Assembly: GCF_900769625.1 (NCBI RefSeq)
Contig: NZ_CAAGHK010000035.1
Coordinates: 1-49,857 of the forward strand
Length of the DNA stretch: 49,857 nucleotides
Reading direction: 5' to 3'
Origin: an uncultured Clostridium sp.
GTDB lineage: Bacteria > Bacillota > Clostridia > Clostridiales > Clostridiaceae
Part shown: positions 15,563 through 24,266 of the stretch, piece by piece
How the letters are laid out: the number at the start of each line of letters is the position of its first letter
How positions within the stretch are numbered: position 1 is the stretch's first letter
Translations under genes and position numbers: made by a program
The notes under the pieces: generated by a model
The model's input: the letters and a program-made list of their open reading frames with translations, nothing else
Told to the model about the DNA's origin: nothing
The model's database searches: none

Positions 15563-16423
15563 ATGAAAATAGGAGATATAGTGGTTAGAAAGTCTTATGG
15601 CAAAGATATTACATTTAAAATTATAGATGTAAGAGAAAAGAATGGAAAAGAAAGCATTATATTAAAAGGTATAAATATAAGGATAATTGCTGATTCTACA
15701 TTAGATGATCTTGAGCTGGCAAAAGAGGATAGTGGTTCAACAGATAAGATATTAAATACTAGAGTGAATGAAGCTATAAAGAAGGCAATAAATATAAGGG
15801 GAGAACTGAGAGATAAGACTGATAAATCAGCAAAGATAAAAAATAAGGATGAACTTATTTTTGGAAGGCCAGGAAAGATACTTCATATTGACGGTGACAG
15901 CGAGTACATGGAAACGTGCTTGAAGGTATATAAGCAGCTTTATCTGGATGCAGTAGGAAAATCAATACCTGAAAGTGAACAACCAGATGTTATTGTTGAC
16001 CTTGTAAAAGAGATAAAGCCAGATATTGTAGTTTTAACCGGTCATGACAGCGTTGTTAAAGATCCTAAAGATTATCTTGATTTAAATAATTATAGAAATT
16101 CTAAATATTACCTAGAGTCTGTAAAAAATTTAAGAAATTACAATTCAAGTTATGATGAACTTGTGATTTTTGCTGGAGCATGTCAGAGTTGTTATGAAAG
16201 GATTCTCGATGTTGGTGCCAATTTTGCATCATCTCCTAATAGAGTGCTGATTCATTGCCTTGATCCAGTTTTTGTATGTGAGAAGATTGCATATACAAGA
16301 ATAGATAAAGTGGTATCAATAACAGATGTAATTGAAAATACCATAACGGGAATCAAAGGGGTAGGAGGATTGCAAACAAGAGGAAAATATAGGGAGGGAT
16401 ATCCAAAATCGCCATACATTTAA
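15563..16423 (+). CDS. yabG: Sporulation-specific coat protease YabG
   Basis: The 286 residues follow YabG of B. subtilis along the whole length: KIGDIVVRKSYGKDITFKI at the start, PGKILHIDGDSEYMETCL in the middle, PDIVVLTGHDSVVK, and LVIFAGACQSCYERILDVGA with the conserved Cys. YabG is a mother-cell protease that trims and cross-links coat and cortex-interface proteins such as SafA-type LysM proteins. A LysM protein is encoded 1 kb downstream. The ATG at 15551 overlaps the ribosome binding site (GGAG), so the ATG at 15563 is the better start. A sigma-K-like promoter lies 34 bp upstream. The order yabG-veg is also found in B. subtilis. Confidence 0.95.
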   Translation: MKIGDIVVRKSYGKDITFKIIDVREKNGKESIILKGINIRIIADSTLDDLELAKEDSGSTDKILNTRVNEAIKKAINIRGELRDKTDKSAKIKNKDELIFGRPGKILHIDGDSEYMETCLKVYKQLYLDAVGKSIPESEQPDVIVDLVKEIKPDIVVLTGHDSVVKDPKDYLDLNNYRNSKYYLESVKNLRNYNSSYDELVIFAGACQSCYERILDVGANFASSPNRVLIHCLDPVFVCEKIAYTRIDKVVSITDVIENTITGIKGVGGLQTRGKYREGYPKSPYI

Positions 16424-16613
16424 TATTAGTTTTATAATATGATAATTAATTTTGAAGTCATATGTATAAAATTTAATGCACTGCTGCTTTAAGTTTTGTT
16501 ATATGGCTTTTGTTTTTTAGAAATAGTTCTATTAACAAAGTAAGAATAAAAAAGTAATAAATAGAGAATAATAGAATGACATAATTAAAAACTTAAGATA
16601 TATTTAACTTATA

Positions 16614-16642
16614 TTGACAAGTATTATTATAAGTGATAAAAT
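16614..16642 (+). promoter_or_regulatory. Sigma-A promoter, upstream of two before veg
   Basis: TTGACA (16614-16619), spacer 17 bp, TAAAAT (16637-16642). It lies exactly 40 bp upstream of a second promoter with the same -35 and spacing. Confidence 0.8.
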
Positions 16643-16653
16643 ATTTAACTCTA

Positions 16654-16682
16654 TTGACAAAAATAGGAATTATATGTATAAT
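16654..16682 (+). promoter_or_regulatory. Consensus sigma-A promoter of veg
   Basis: TTGACA (16654-16659), spacer 17 bp, TATAAT (16677-16682): a perfect match to consensus. Predicted transcription starts near 16689, giving a leader of under 20 nt before the ATG at 16707. Confidence 0.92.
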
Positions 16683-16706
16683 TTAAAATGGAAAGAGGGT
16701 GTTTGT

Positions 16707-16949
16707 ATGGAAAAAGTTAAAACGATTGCTTCCATAAAAAACGACATTGAACAGCATGTAGGAGATAATGTTACTCTAAGAGCTAATGGTGGAAGAAAAA
16801 AGATTTTAGTCAATGATGGAATAATAGATAGAGTATATCCTAGTATTTTTGTTATTAGATTAAATTGTGGCACCCAAAGGACTGTGACATATAGTTATTC
16901 AGATGTATTAACAAAGACTGTACAATTAGTATTCCCAGCTACAATATAA
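16707..16949 (+). CDS. veg: Veg protein
   Basis: The 80 residues are typical of Veg, a small, very abundant protein reported to stimulate biofilm matrix genes in B. subtilis. Family text is KTIASIKNDIEQHVGDNVTL, RANGGRKKILVNDGIID, YPSIFVIRL and a YSYSDVLTKTVQLVF end. The frame is open further upstream to 16614, but that part overlaps the two promoters; the ATG at 16707 has AGAGGG 7 nt before it and matches the family start. Veg is known for a very strong vegetative promoter, and here two consensus promoters are stacked. It ends at a palindromic terminator. Confidence 0.95.
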   Translation: MEKVKTIASIKNDIEQHVGDNVTLRANGGRKKILVNDGIIDRVYPSIFVIRLNCGTQRTVTYSYSDVLTKTVQLVFPATI

Positions 16950-16973
16950 ACTTCGATTAATCGAAGTTTTTTT
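16948..16973 (+). terminator. Intrinsic terminator of veg
   Basis: AAACTTCGA (16948-16956) pairs with TCGAAGTTT (16961-16969) around a 4-nt TTAA loop, followed by a T-run to 16973. Confidence 0.92.
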
Positions 16974-17310
16974 CTTGCATGAAAAAGAAAGATGGTGGGT
17001 TTCCATCTTTCAACTATGGTATAAAAGGGTATTGAGAATTTATGAGAGGTTATATGGTCAATAACCAATTACTATAATACGACAAAATGTATTAATTGTC
17101 AATAAAAAAAGCAAAAAAAACTGAAAAAATTTGCAATATAATCTGGGGGATGAAAAAAATGTATTTTTAGAGTTTTATGATAATTATTCATAGATATTAA
17201 AGAAGTGGGTTTTAGTTAAAAAATAATATATCAAATTGCTTTTTACTTATCATAAAGTTGAAAGAGAGAGTATATAAATAGATAGTAGAAATTTTATGGA
17301 GGTAGAAAGT
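16950..17310. other. 361-bp region between veg and the SPOCS/LysM gene
   Basis: It begins with the veg terminator. A second hairpin follows, GAAAGATGG (16987-16995) with CCATCTTTC (17003-17011), not followed by T. The rest is A-rich and contains no reading frame with a ribosome binding site. A promoter for the downstream gene could not be fixed. Confidence 0.55.
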
Positions 17311-18873
17311 ATGTCAGATATAGATGTTATTAAAGAGAATGTTCAGTTTGAGCAGCTTATAAGAGAAAACAATTCTAACTGTGTATTAAAGGATGAATAT
17401 TTGATACCAGATACTCATCCAGACGTACAGGAGATATTAACAGTTGAATCAAAACCAACTATAACTAACAAGGAAGTTGTTGGAGATAAAATTGTACTTG
17501 ATGGAAAAGTTGAATATACTGTTTTGTATTTGGCGAGAGAGGAGAGTCTTGTAATTAACTCTGTAAATTATACTCAGAAATTTACAAGTAATATCGATCT
17601 TAATCAGGATGAACATAAGGCTATTTGTGAAGCAGAATGTAATGTAGAACATATTGAAGCTGCAATCATGAATGAGAGAAAAATATTGATACAGGGCATA
17701 TTTGATATTGATTGGGAGCTTTATAAAACAAATGAATTTGAATTTGTCAAAGAAATTGAAGGAAATGATGATGTAGAAGTTTTAAAGAAAATAGAAACTA
17801 TCAATAGAATTAGTGCAAATAAAGAAATTGAGATGAAAGGAAAATCAGTTATCAGGGTTGGTATGGATAAACCACAGATAAGCAAGATTTTGAACTGTGG
17901 ACTGCTTCTTCACAAAAAAGAAATTAAAATAGTTGATGATAAGGTATATTTAGGATGCTACTGCAAATTAAATATATTATATAAAGGTGATGACACCAAG
18001 GATGTTGTCTGCATGGAAGACGATATATATTTATCTAAGGAAGAAGAAATTCCTGGTATAACATCAGACATGGTTCCATCAGTTTATTTTGAAATATTAG
18101 ATGATGAATTGATGCTTGAAGAGGATGACTTAGGTGAAGTCAGGATTATAAATAATGAATTTTCAGTTAAGGCTAATGTAAAAATATTTTCTCAGGAAAA
18201 GATCGATACAATAAAAGATGCATATTCGACAGACTGTAATCTTGATTTGAAGAAAGAAGAATATGAAGTAGGAGTTATGCAGGGTACTAACTGTTCTGAA
18301 TCAGTTGTAAAAGATAATATTCAGTTAGGTGAAAGTGATTTAAAACCTGAGCAGATAATATATGCTAATGCAGTAATTATATTAACTGATAAAGAGGTAA
18401 TGACAGATAAAATTGTTGTTGAGGGCATAATTAAGGCTGATATATTATATAAGACAACTGATGAAGAAAAGTATATGTCAGATATAAAGGCAGAAATACC
18501 ATTTTCAACAGCGCTTGATATTTCAGGGGCTGTAGAGGGTATGAAGCCTATAATAAGGGCAGCCGTTGAAAATATTGATGCAGCTATTGAAGGTAACAGC
18601 ATTGCACTAAAAGTAAATATATTATTAAGTGGAAAGATACTATATGAAGTAAATAAAGAATTTATATGTGATGTTGCTGAGGAAGATGGAGAAAAGCCAG
18701 AAAAGAAAGCCAGTATAACTATTTACGTAGTTGGTGAAGGAGATACTTTATGGGGGTTAGCTAAAAAGTTTAATACAACAGTAGCTAATCTTGTTAAGAT
18801 AAATGGACTTGAAGATTCGGAGAATATTGAAAGTGGACAAAAAATAATAATACCTGGAAGAGCTATTTTTTAA
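17311..18873 (+). CDS. SPOCS (DUF3794) repeat protein with C-terminal LysM domain; spore envelope protein
   Basis: The protein has 520 residues. Several beta-rich SPOCS/DUF3794 units cover residues 1-460; each carries a strand pair such as DGKVEYTVLYL or EGIIKADILYK. A single LysM domain follows at about 470-518 (YVVGEGDTLWGLAKKFNTT), which would bind peptidoglycan, here probably spore cortex. It has no signal peptide, as expected for a protein that reaches the cortex from the mother cell. An ATG at 17296 overlaps the GGAGG, so the ATG at 17311 is chosen. SPOCS-LysM proteins are common in clostridia and are linked to spore coat/cortex morphogenesis, analogous to SafA/SpoVID; the exact role is inferred. 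Confidence 0.9.
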   Translation: MSDIDVIKENVQFEQLIRENNSNCVLKDEYLIPDTHPDVQEILTVESKPTITNKEVVGDKIVLDGKVEYTVLYLAREESLVINSVNYTQKFTSNIDLNQDEHKAICEAECNVEHIEAAIMNERKILIQGIFDIDWELYKTNEFEFVKEIEGNDDVEVLKKIETINRISANKEIEMKGKSVIRVGMDKPQISKILNCGLLLHKKEIKIVDDKVYLGCYCKLNILYKGDDTKDVVCMEDDIYLSKEEEIPGITSDMVPSVYFEILDDELMLEEDDLGEVRIINNEFSVKANVKIFSQEKIDTIKDAYSTDCNLDLKKEEYEVGVMQGTNCSESVVKDNIQLGESDLKPEQIIYANAVIILTDKEVMTDKIVVEGIIKADILYKTTDEEKYMSDIKAEIPFSTALDISGAVEGMKPIIRAAVENIDAAIEGNSIALKVNILLSGKILYEVNKEFICDVAEEDGEKPEKKASITIYVVGEGDTLWGLAKKFNTTVANLVKINGLEDSENIESGQKIIIPGRAIF

Positions 18874-18887
18874 TAGTAAACATATCA

Positions 18888-18920
18888 GGGAGATCTCTAA
18901 ATTATAGAGATCTCCCTTTT
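18888..18920 (+). terminator. Intrinsic terminator of the SPOCS/LysM gene
   Basis: Twelve-base-pair stem GGGAGATCTCTA (18888-18899) with TAGAGATCTCCC (18905-18916) and TTTT. Confidence 0.92.
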
Positions 18921-18923
18921 AAA

Positions 18924-19049
18924 TTGACAATTAACAGTTAAGGATGAAATCTCTTGGGAAGATTTCTTAGGAACAAAATTAAGATATTCCATAGGATTAT
19001 CAACAGAAACTTTCAACTTTCAATTCTCAATTCTCAATTATCAACTGAG
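18924..19049. repeat. Dispersed intergenic repeat, copy A
   Basis: About 126 bp. It starts TTGACAATTAACAGTTA, continues with the imperfect hairpin GAAATCTCTTGGGAAGATTTC, then AAGATATTCCATAGGA, and ends in tandem heptamer-like text (CTTTCAACTTTCAATTCTC, then TCAATTATCAACT). The same blocks recur at 38012-38166 and in part at 46861-46996. Confidence 0.65.
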
Positions 19050-19124
19050 TATCGTGTGAAATTTATTGAATAAATCTATTTGTTAGTGGCAAGAATATAT
19101 ATCATGCGATATGAGGTGAGAATT

Positions 19125-19970
19125 TTGAATAACGATTTGAGTGGAAATTTAATTATTATTGGGGGAGCAGAAGATAAACAGGGGAAGAAGGAAATATTAA
19201 AAAGAGTCTGTAATTCAATTGATAAGAATAACGATATTCTTTTAGTTGCTACTATAGCAACAGAATATCCCAAAGAAGCAGCAGCAAAATATAAAAAGGT
19301 ATTTAGTGACCTAAAAGTAAAGAAGATTGAAATACTTGATATAAGCACTAGAAAAGATGCATTTGAAGAAAATAATATTCTTTTAATAGAACAGAGTTCA
19401 TTAATTTTTTTTACAGGAGGAGATCAATTAAGGATAACTAGTTTGATTGGCGGAACTCCCGTTTATGATGCATTAAGAAAAAGTCTGGTTAACGGTATTT
19501 TTATAGTGGGGACATCAGCAGGAGCATCTGTTATGAGTGATACAATGATTGTTCAAGGAACTGATGATGATTCTCCAAGGAAATGTACATTAAAAATGGC
19601 TCCAGGATTGAGCTTTATTAGGCATGTCATTATTGATCAGCATTTTGCTCAGAGGGGAAGAATTGGAAGATTATTAGCAGGGATTGCAGAGAATCCTGAG
19701 GTTTTAGGAATAGGAATAGATGAAAATACAGGCATAATAGTAAATCAGAAAGGTATTGTTGAAGTCATAGGAGAAGGAGCCGTGTATTTTGTTGATGGAA
19801 GCAATATTTCATATACTAATGTTTCTGAACTTCATTGTGATGAAGTGTTAAGTATGCATAACGTAAAACTGCATATTTTAACTAATGGAAATAGATTTGA
19901 TTTAATAAAAAGATCACCTTTTGAGGAGGAAAAAATTAGCGATGAAAATATTACAGAAAAGAATATATGA
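19125..19970 (+). CDS. cphB: Cyanophycinase CphB
   Basis: The 281 residues match the usual cyanophycinase length. It is a serine exopeptidase of the peptidase S51 group that cuts cyanophycin (multi-L-arginyl-poly-aspartate) into beta-Asp-Arg dipeptides. Visible marks are GNLIIIGGAEDKQGKKEIL at the start, FTGGDQLR, the nucleophile serine in GTSAGAS, and IDQHFAQRGRIGRL. The frame is open upstream to a TTG at 19080 and an ATG at 19104. I chose the TTG at 19125 because AGGTGAG lies 5-6 nt before it and the family starts just there. It overlaps cphA by 29 nt. Sporulation genes lie on both sides. Confidence 0.93.
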   Translation: MNNDLSGNLIIIGGAEDKQGKKEILKRVCNSIDKNNDILLVATIATEYPKEAAAKYKKVFSDLKVKKIEILDISTRKDAFEENNILLIEQSSLIFFTGGDQLRITSLIGGTPVYDALRKSLVNGIFIVGTSAGASVMSDTMIVQGTDDDSPRKCTLKMAPGLSFIRHVIIDQHFAQRGRIGRLLAGIAENPEVLGIGIDENTGIIVNQKGIVEVIGEGAVYFVDGSNISYTNVSELHCDEVLSMHNVKLHILTNGNRFDLIKRSPFEEEKISDENITEKNI

Positions 19971-22551
19971 AGGAAAAAATATATATTCCCATAAGAAATG
20001 CATCAGAATTGATTTAGATCTAGAAGGATATTCGGAAATATCTAGCAAAGAAATCCCTAATTTTAATTTTAATATTATCAATATATTGCCAGAGCTTAAA
20101 AAGCATAGATGTGGTATAGATGAAGAAGGTGGTTTTGTAAAAAGACTTGAGGAAGGCACTTATCTAGCTCATATATGTGAGCATTGCATTATTGCCATAC
20201 AGAATATTCTGGGAATAGATGTATCGTACGGAAAGGCAAGAGAAATCAAAAATGAAAAATATTATATAATAGTTCAATATGAATATGAAAATACTGTTAT
20301 TGAAGCATCAGCTCTGGCTGTTGATTTAATAAATTCATTGATAAAAAATGTGCCGATAGATTTTAATGAAAGAATAGAAGAAATAAAAGTGACTTTGCAG
20401 AAGGAGATAATTGGACCAAGTACAAAGTCAATTTGTGATGCGGCAAAAAAATATGGTATGCCAGTTACTGAACTTGGAAAGAGCGGAATATATCAAATAG
20501 GCTATGGAAGTCAGGGGAGAATAATAGAAGCTGCTCTTGGAAGCAGAACAAATTGTGTAGGGGTAGATATATCATGCGATAAGTTGCTTACAAAGCAATT
20601 ATTAGATATTCAGAATATACCAGTAGCAGAAGGACGAAGAGTATTTAATATAATAGGGCTTTTAAGAGAAGCTGAAATAATAGGTTATCCAGTAGTTCTA
20701 AAGCCTCAATTTGGTAATAAGGGAAAGGGAGTAATGCTTAATTTAAATAACGAAAAGGAATTGATTAAAGCATATAATTCTCTTTTGAAAAAAACAAAGG
20801 ATATAATTATTGAAAAATATGTTTTAGGCAATGATTACAGAGTATGTGTTGTGGATAATAAGGTTGTTGCTGCATCTTTAAGGATTGTACCATTTGTTAT
20901 CGGAAATGGAGTAAGCACGCTAAAACAATTAATAGATGAATTAAATAAAGATCCATTAAGAGGAGAAGATCATGAAAAACCTCTAACAACAATAAAATTT
21001 GACGAAGAACTCTGCAATTGTATCAGCAGGCAGGGAATAAGCTTAGATTATATTCCTCAAATTGGAGAGAAAATCATCTTGCGTGAAAATGCTAATTTAT
21101 CTACTGGAGGTATGGCAGTTGATTGCACAGATGATATATGTGAAGAAAATATTGATTACTGCATAAGAGCTGCAAAGGCTTTAGGTTTGGATATATGTGG
21201 TATAGATATATGCACAAAAGACATAGCTGTTCCAATAAATAAGCAGGGTGGAATTGTTATGGAAGTTAACTCAGCCCCAGGTATTCGGATGCATCATTTT
21301 CCATCAAAGGGTAAAAAGAGAGATGTTGGTAAGGCTATAGTTGATATGCTTTATGAAGGGCATCTATATAATATACCAGTAATATCTGTAACAGGAACTA
21401 ATGGAAAAACTACAACTGTTAGAATGATAGGTCATGTATTAAGTAAAATGGGACTTAATACAGGAATAACATCAACAGATGGAATTTATATAAATAACAA
21501 ATGTATACATGAAGGTGATGATTCGGGCTTCAAGAGCGCAAAAACAGTATTATTTAATAAGGATGTTGAAGCTGCTGTTCTAGAGACAGCACGAGGAGGA
21601 TTAATTAGAAGGGGTCTTGCTTATGACCTTGCAGATGTAGCAGTCATTACAAATATTACAAATGATCATTTAGGTCTTGATGGCGTTGAATCAATGGAAG
21701 ATTTAATGTATGTGAAATCTCTGGTAGGAGAAGAAGTAAAAGAAAATGGATATACTGTAATAAATGCAGATGATAAATACAGCAAGAAGATTATTGATAG
21801 GATAAGATGTGAAAAAATATATTTTTCTAAATCGAAAGATAATAATTTAATTAAAAAAAATATAGAGGAAGGTAAAATTGCAGTTTTTATTGAAGAAGGC
21901 AATATCTGCGTAGTAAATAATCATCGAAAATATTTAATTATCTCTGTTGATGAATTACCAGTATCATGTAATGGTTTATTGACATATAATATCGATAATG
22001 CTATGGCAGCCTGTGCTGCATTAGTAGGATTGAGTATAGATTACTGTATGATAAGCCGGGGATTTTATGATTTTAATCCTCTAAGAGATAATAAGGGGCG
22101 TTTCAATGTCTTTGATTATGATGGAAGAAAGATAGTTTTAGATTATGGTCATAATATAGAAGGATATAAATCAGTTCTGTCATGTGTTAGTAAATTAAAA
22201 AATAGAAATAGATTAATTGGTGTAATTGGTGTACCTGGAGATAGAAAGGATGAAGCAGTTAATGAAATTGGACGTATATGCTGTGAAAATCTTGATGAAA
22301 TAATCATAAAGGAAGATAAAGACAGGAGAGGAAGAACAGTTGGAGAAATACCTCAACTATTAAAAATATCTATTTTAAAATGTGATAGGAATAAAAAAGT
22401 AAAAGTATATTTAGATGAAGTTGATGCGCTAGAATATGCAGTCAGAATAAGTCAGAAGAATGATATAATACTTGTCTTCTATGAAAATATAGAACCGCTT
22501 ATTGATTTTATAAATAATCATGAAGAAGAAAAAGTTAATAAGATGATATAA
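19942..22551 (+). CDS. cphA: Cyanophycin synthetase CphA
   Basis: The 869 residues are in the usual CphA1 range. It polymerises aspartate and arginine using two ATP-dependent sites. It has an N-terminal domain (1-160), an ATP-grasp domain that adds Asp (about 190-465, with YPVVLKPQFGNKGKGV and MEVNSAPGIRMHHFPS), and a Mur-ligase-like domain that adds Arg (about 480-869, P-loop VTGTNGKTTT at about 483, then TNDHLGLDG and LDYGHN). Both sites look intact. A TTG at 19921 is also in frame, but the ATG at 19942, 12 nt after AGGAGG, fits the family start MKIL. It is translationally coupled to cphB, forming a synthesis-plus-degradation pair. Confidence 0.95.
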   Translation: MKILQKRIYEGKNIYSHKKCIRIDLDLEGYSEISSKEIPNFNFNIINILPELKKHRCGIDEEGGFVKRLEEGTYLAHICEHCIIAIQNILGIDVSYGKAREIKNEKYYIIVQYEYENTVIEASALAVDLINSLIKNVPIDFNERIEEIKVTLQKEIIGPSTKSICDAAKKYGMPVTELGKSGIYQIGYGSQGRIIEAALGSRTNCVGVDISCDKLLTKQLLDIQNIPVAEGRRVFNIIGLLREAEIIGYPVVLKPQFGNKGKGVMLNLNNEKELIKAYNSLLKKTKDIIIEKYVLGNDYRVCVVDNKVVAASLRIVPFVIGNGVSTLKQLIDELNKDPLRGEDHEKPLTTIKFDEELCNCISRQGISLDYIPQIGEKIILRENANLSTGGMAVDCTDDICEENIDYCIRAAKALGLDICGIDICTKDIAVPINKQGGIVMEVNSAPGIRMHHFPSKGKKRDVGKAIVDMLYEGHLYNIPVISVTGTNGKTTTVRMIGHVLSKMGLNTGITSTDGIYINNKCIHEGDDSGFKSAKTVLFNKDVEAAVLETARGGLIRRGLAYDLADVAVITNITNDHLGLDGVESMEDLMYVKSLVGEEVKENGYTVINADDKYSKKIIDRIRCEKIYFSKSKDNNLIKKNIEEGKIAVFIEEGNICVVNNHRKYLIISVDELPVSCNGLLTYNIDNAMAACAALVGLSIDYCMISRGFYDFNPLRDNKGRFNVFDYDGRKIVLDYGHNIEGYKSVLSCVSKLKNRNRLIGVIGVPGDRKDEAVNEIGRICCENLDEIIIKEDKDRRGRTVGEIPQLLKISILKCDRNKKVKVYLDEVDALEYAVRISQKNDIILVFYENIEPLIDFINNHEEEKVNKMI

Positions 22552-22637
22552 AATATAGTTATCTCAGCAACTAAATTAGACAGGATTTTTTACCTATGAT
22601 AAAATAAAGTTAAATTGCTATGAAAGGATAAATAGAA

Positions 22638-23480
22638 ATGAAAATTAAGGCTTATGCAAAGATTAATATTGCCTTAGACGTTGTTGGGAAAAGAGAAGAT
22701 GGTTATCATTTGTTAAAAATGATTATGCAGACTGTTGATTTATATGATGTAATTGAAATAACAAAAACAAGTTCTGATATAAAATTAAATTGTAATAAAC
22801 CATATGTACCAACGGACGAAAGAAATTTAGCATATAAAGCTGCAAAATTGTTTAAAGAGGCATATAAGATAAATGATGGTGTTTCTATAAATCTTACTAA
22901 AAATATACCAGTTTCGGCAGGAATGGCAGGAGGAAGTACCGATGCCGCTGGCGTACTGAAACTCATGAACAGGCTTTTTAATGTTAATGCTAGTGATGAT
23001 GAATTGAGAGTATTAGGTTTAAAATTAGGCGCAGACGTTCCTTATTGTATTAATGGAGGAACAGCATTGTGTGAAGGCATAGGAGAACAGATAACTCAAT
23101 TGAAACCATTTAAAGATAAAATTGTAGTTATTATAAAACCACCTTTTGGAGTATCAACTAAAGATGTTTATAAAGCTTTTGATTTATCAAAAGTTGTGTT
23201 TCATCCTAGAACAGAAGATATAATGAGAGCAATGGAAAATGACGACATTCATTTTGTAGCAAACAATATGAAAAACCTTCTTGAAAATGTTACTTTAAGA
23301 AAGCATAGAGTGATTGTAAACATAAAAGAAGCGGTACGTTCTTATGGGGCGTTAGGAACTATGATGAGTGGGAGTGGCCCTACAGTCTTTGCTTTTTTTG
23401 ATGATATGTTAAAAGCACAAAATTGTTATGATGAGATGAAAAAGAAATATAAAGATGTTTTTATATCAAGAACAATATAA
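22638..23480 (+). CDS. ispE: 4-diphosphocytidyl-2-C-methyl-D-erythritol kinase IspE
   Basis: The 280 residues are full length for the GHMP kinase that phosphorylates CDP-ME in the MEP isoprenoid pathway. Motifs are KAYAKINIALDVVGKREDGYH at the start (motif I), PVSAGMAGGSTDAAGVL at about 90-106 (ATP-binding glycine loop) and MMSGSGPTVFAFF near the end. The ATG follows AAAGGA by about 10 nt. In B. subtilis ispE also lies close to yabG and veg; here cphBA and the SPOCS/LysM gene stand between them. Spacing and the absence of a terminator allow read-through into spoIIR. Confidence 0.96.
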   Translation: MKIKAYAKINIALDVVGKREDGYHLLKMIMQTVDLYDVIEITKTSSDIKLNCNKPYVPTDERNLAYKAAKLFKEAYKINDGVSINLTKNIPVSAGMAGGSTDAAGVLKLMNRLFNVNASDDELRVLGLKLGADVPYCINGGTALCEGIGEQITQLKPFKDKIVVIIKPPFGVSTKDVYKAFDLSKVVFHPRTEDIMRAMENDDIHFVANNMKNLLENVTLRKHRVIVNIKEAVRSYGALGTMMSGSGPTVFAFFDDMLKAQNCYDEMKKKYKDVFISRTI

Positions 23481-23503
23481 ATAAAAATTTATATAAAAAT
23501 TTT

Positions 23504-23533
23504 GTATAAAACCCCTTCAAGTGGTTAATAATT
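23504..23533 (+). promoter_or_regulatory. Putative sigma-F-type promoter of spoIIR
   Basis: GTATA (23504-23508), a 15-bp spacer and GTTAATAATT (23524-23533). This fits the forespore pattern GywTA-N15-GGnnAnAnTw at all but one fixed position. B. subtilis spoIIR is known to depend on sigma-F. The start of transcription would fall near 23540. Confidence 0.5.
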
Positions 23534-23547
23534 TCAACTACAAGGGG
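23512..23547 (+). promoter_or_regulatory. Hairpin that masks the spoIIR ribosome binding site
   Basis: CCCCTT (23512-23517) pairs with AAGGGG (23542-23547), and GTGGTT (23521-23526) with AACTAC (23536-23541, one G-T pair). There is a 3-nt bulge on the left and a 9-nt loop. The right arm contains most of the AAGGGGGGG ribosome binding site (23542-23550). No T-run follows, so it is not a terminator. Confidence 0.55.
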
Positions 23548-23555
23548 GGGTGTTT

Positions 23556-24254
23556 ATGAAAAGATTTTTTTGTGTAAATATGAAGGTAATATTGTTATTA
23601 ATTATAATATCAATATTAAGTTTTAACATATTCTATGGATGTACTACAATAACAGTTGATAAAGTATGTGTAAATAATTTAGATGCAAAAACACTTAATT
23701 ATGATGATGTTAAGGATTCATTAATAAGATTTCATGTAATAGCTAACAGCGACAGCGATGAAGATCAGACTTTAAAGTTAAAAGTCAAAAATAAAGTTAT
23801 TGAATATTTATATCCATATTTAAGAGAGAGTAAATCAGTTGATAATTCAAGAGAAATAATAAAAAGTAATATGGATAAAGTAAAAATGATAGCTGAAGAT
23901 GTTATAAAACGAGAAGGTTATAATTATGATGTAAATCTTGAATTATCACGAGAAAATTTTCCTGATAAATCTTATGGGAATATTGTTCTTCCACAAGGCA
24001 ATTACGAAGCTTTTAGAATAATAATGGGTAAAGGTGAGGGCAGAAACTGGTGGTGTGTAATGTTTCCACCATTATGTTTTGTTGATGAATCAAAAGCAGA
24101 AGTAGAGTATGATAAAGTAGAGGAAGACATAAAAAATCAACAAAATGATGAAGAACAAAGTATAGAAAATGATGATAATTCTGAGGATAACAATGATGAT
24201 ATTATTAAGATAAAATTTAAATTAGCAGAAGTTATACAGAATTTATTTGAATAG
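23556..24254 (+). CDS. spoIIR: Stage II sporulation protein R (SpoIIR)
   Basis: The 232-residue protein has an N-terminal signal/anchor segment (about 9-27). The SpoIIR core follows: SLIRFHVIANSDSDEDQTLK, then the LKVKNKVIEYLYPYL helix, LPQGNYEAFRIIMGKGEGR and NWWCVMFPPLCFVD. SpoIIR is made in the forespore, secreted into the intermembrane space, and triggers SpoIIGA to process pro-sigma-E in the mother cell. The acidic Asn/Asp-rich tail (about 175-215) is variable in the family. A GTG at 23550 is in frame, but it touches the ribosome binding site, so the ATG at 23556 is chosen. A sigma-F-like promoter and an SD-masking hairpin precede it. Confidence 0.95.
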   Translation: MKRFFCVNMKVILLLIIISILSFNIFYGCTTITVDKVCVNNLDAKTLNYDDVKDSLIRFHVIANSDSDEDQTLKLKVKNKVIEYLYPYLRESKSVDNSREIIKSNMDKVKMIAEDVIKREGYNYDVNLELSRENFPDKSYGNIVLPQGNYEAFRIIMGKGEGRNWWCVMFPPLCFVDESKAEVEYDKVEEDIKNQQNDEEQSIENDDNSEDNNDDIIKIKFKLAEVIQNLFE

Positions 24255-24266
24255 GGGGACAAGTAA

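Noticed and set aside
18924..19049. Tandem short oligonucleotide repeats taken at first as a CRISPR-like array
   Set aside because: The units are 6-8 bases without unique spacers and belong to a dispersed intergenic repeat; no cas genes are present.
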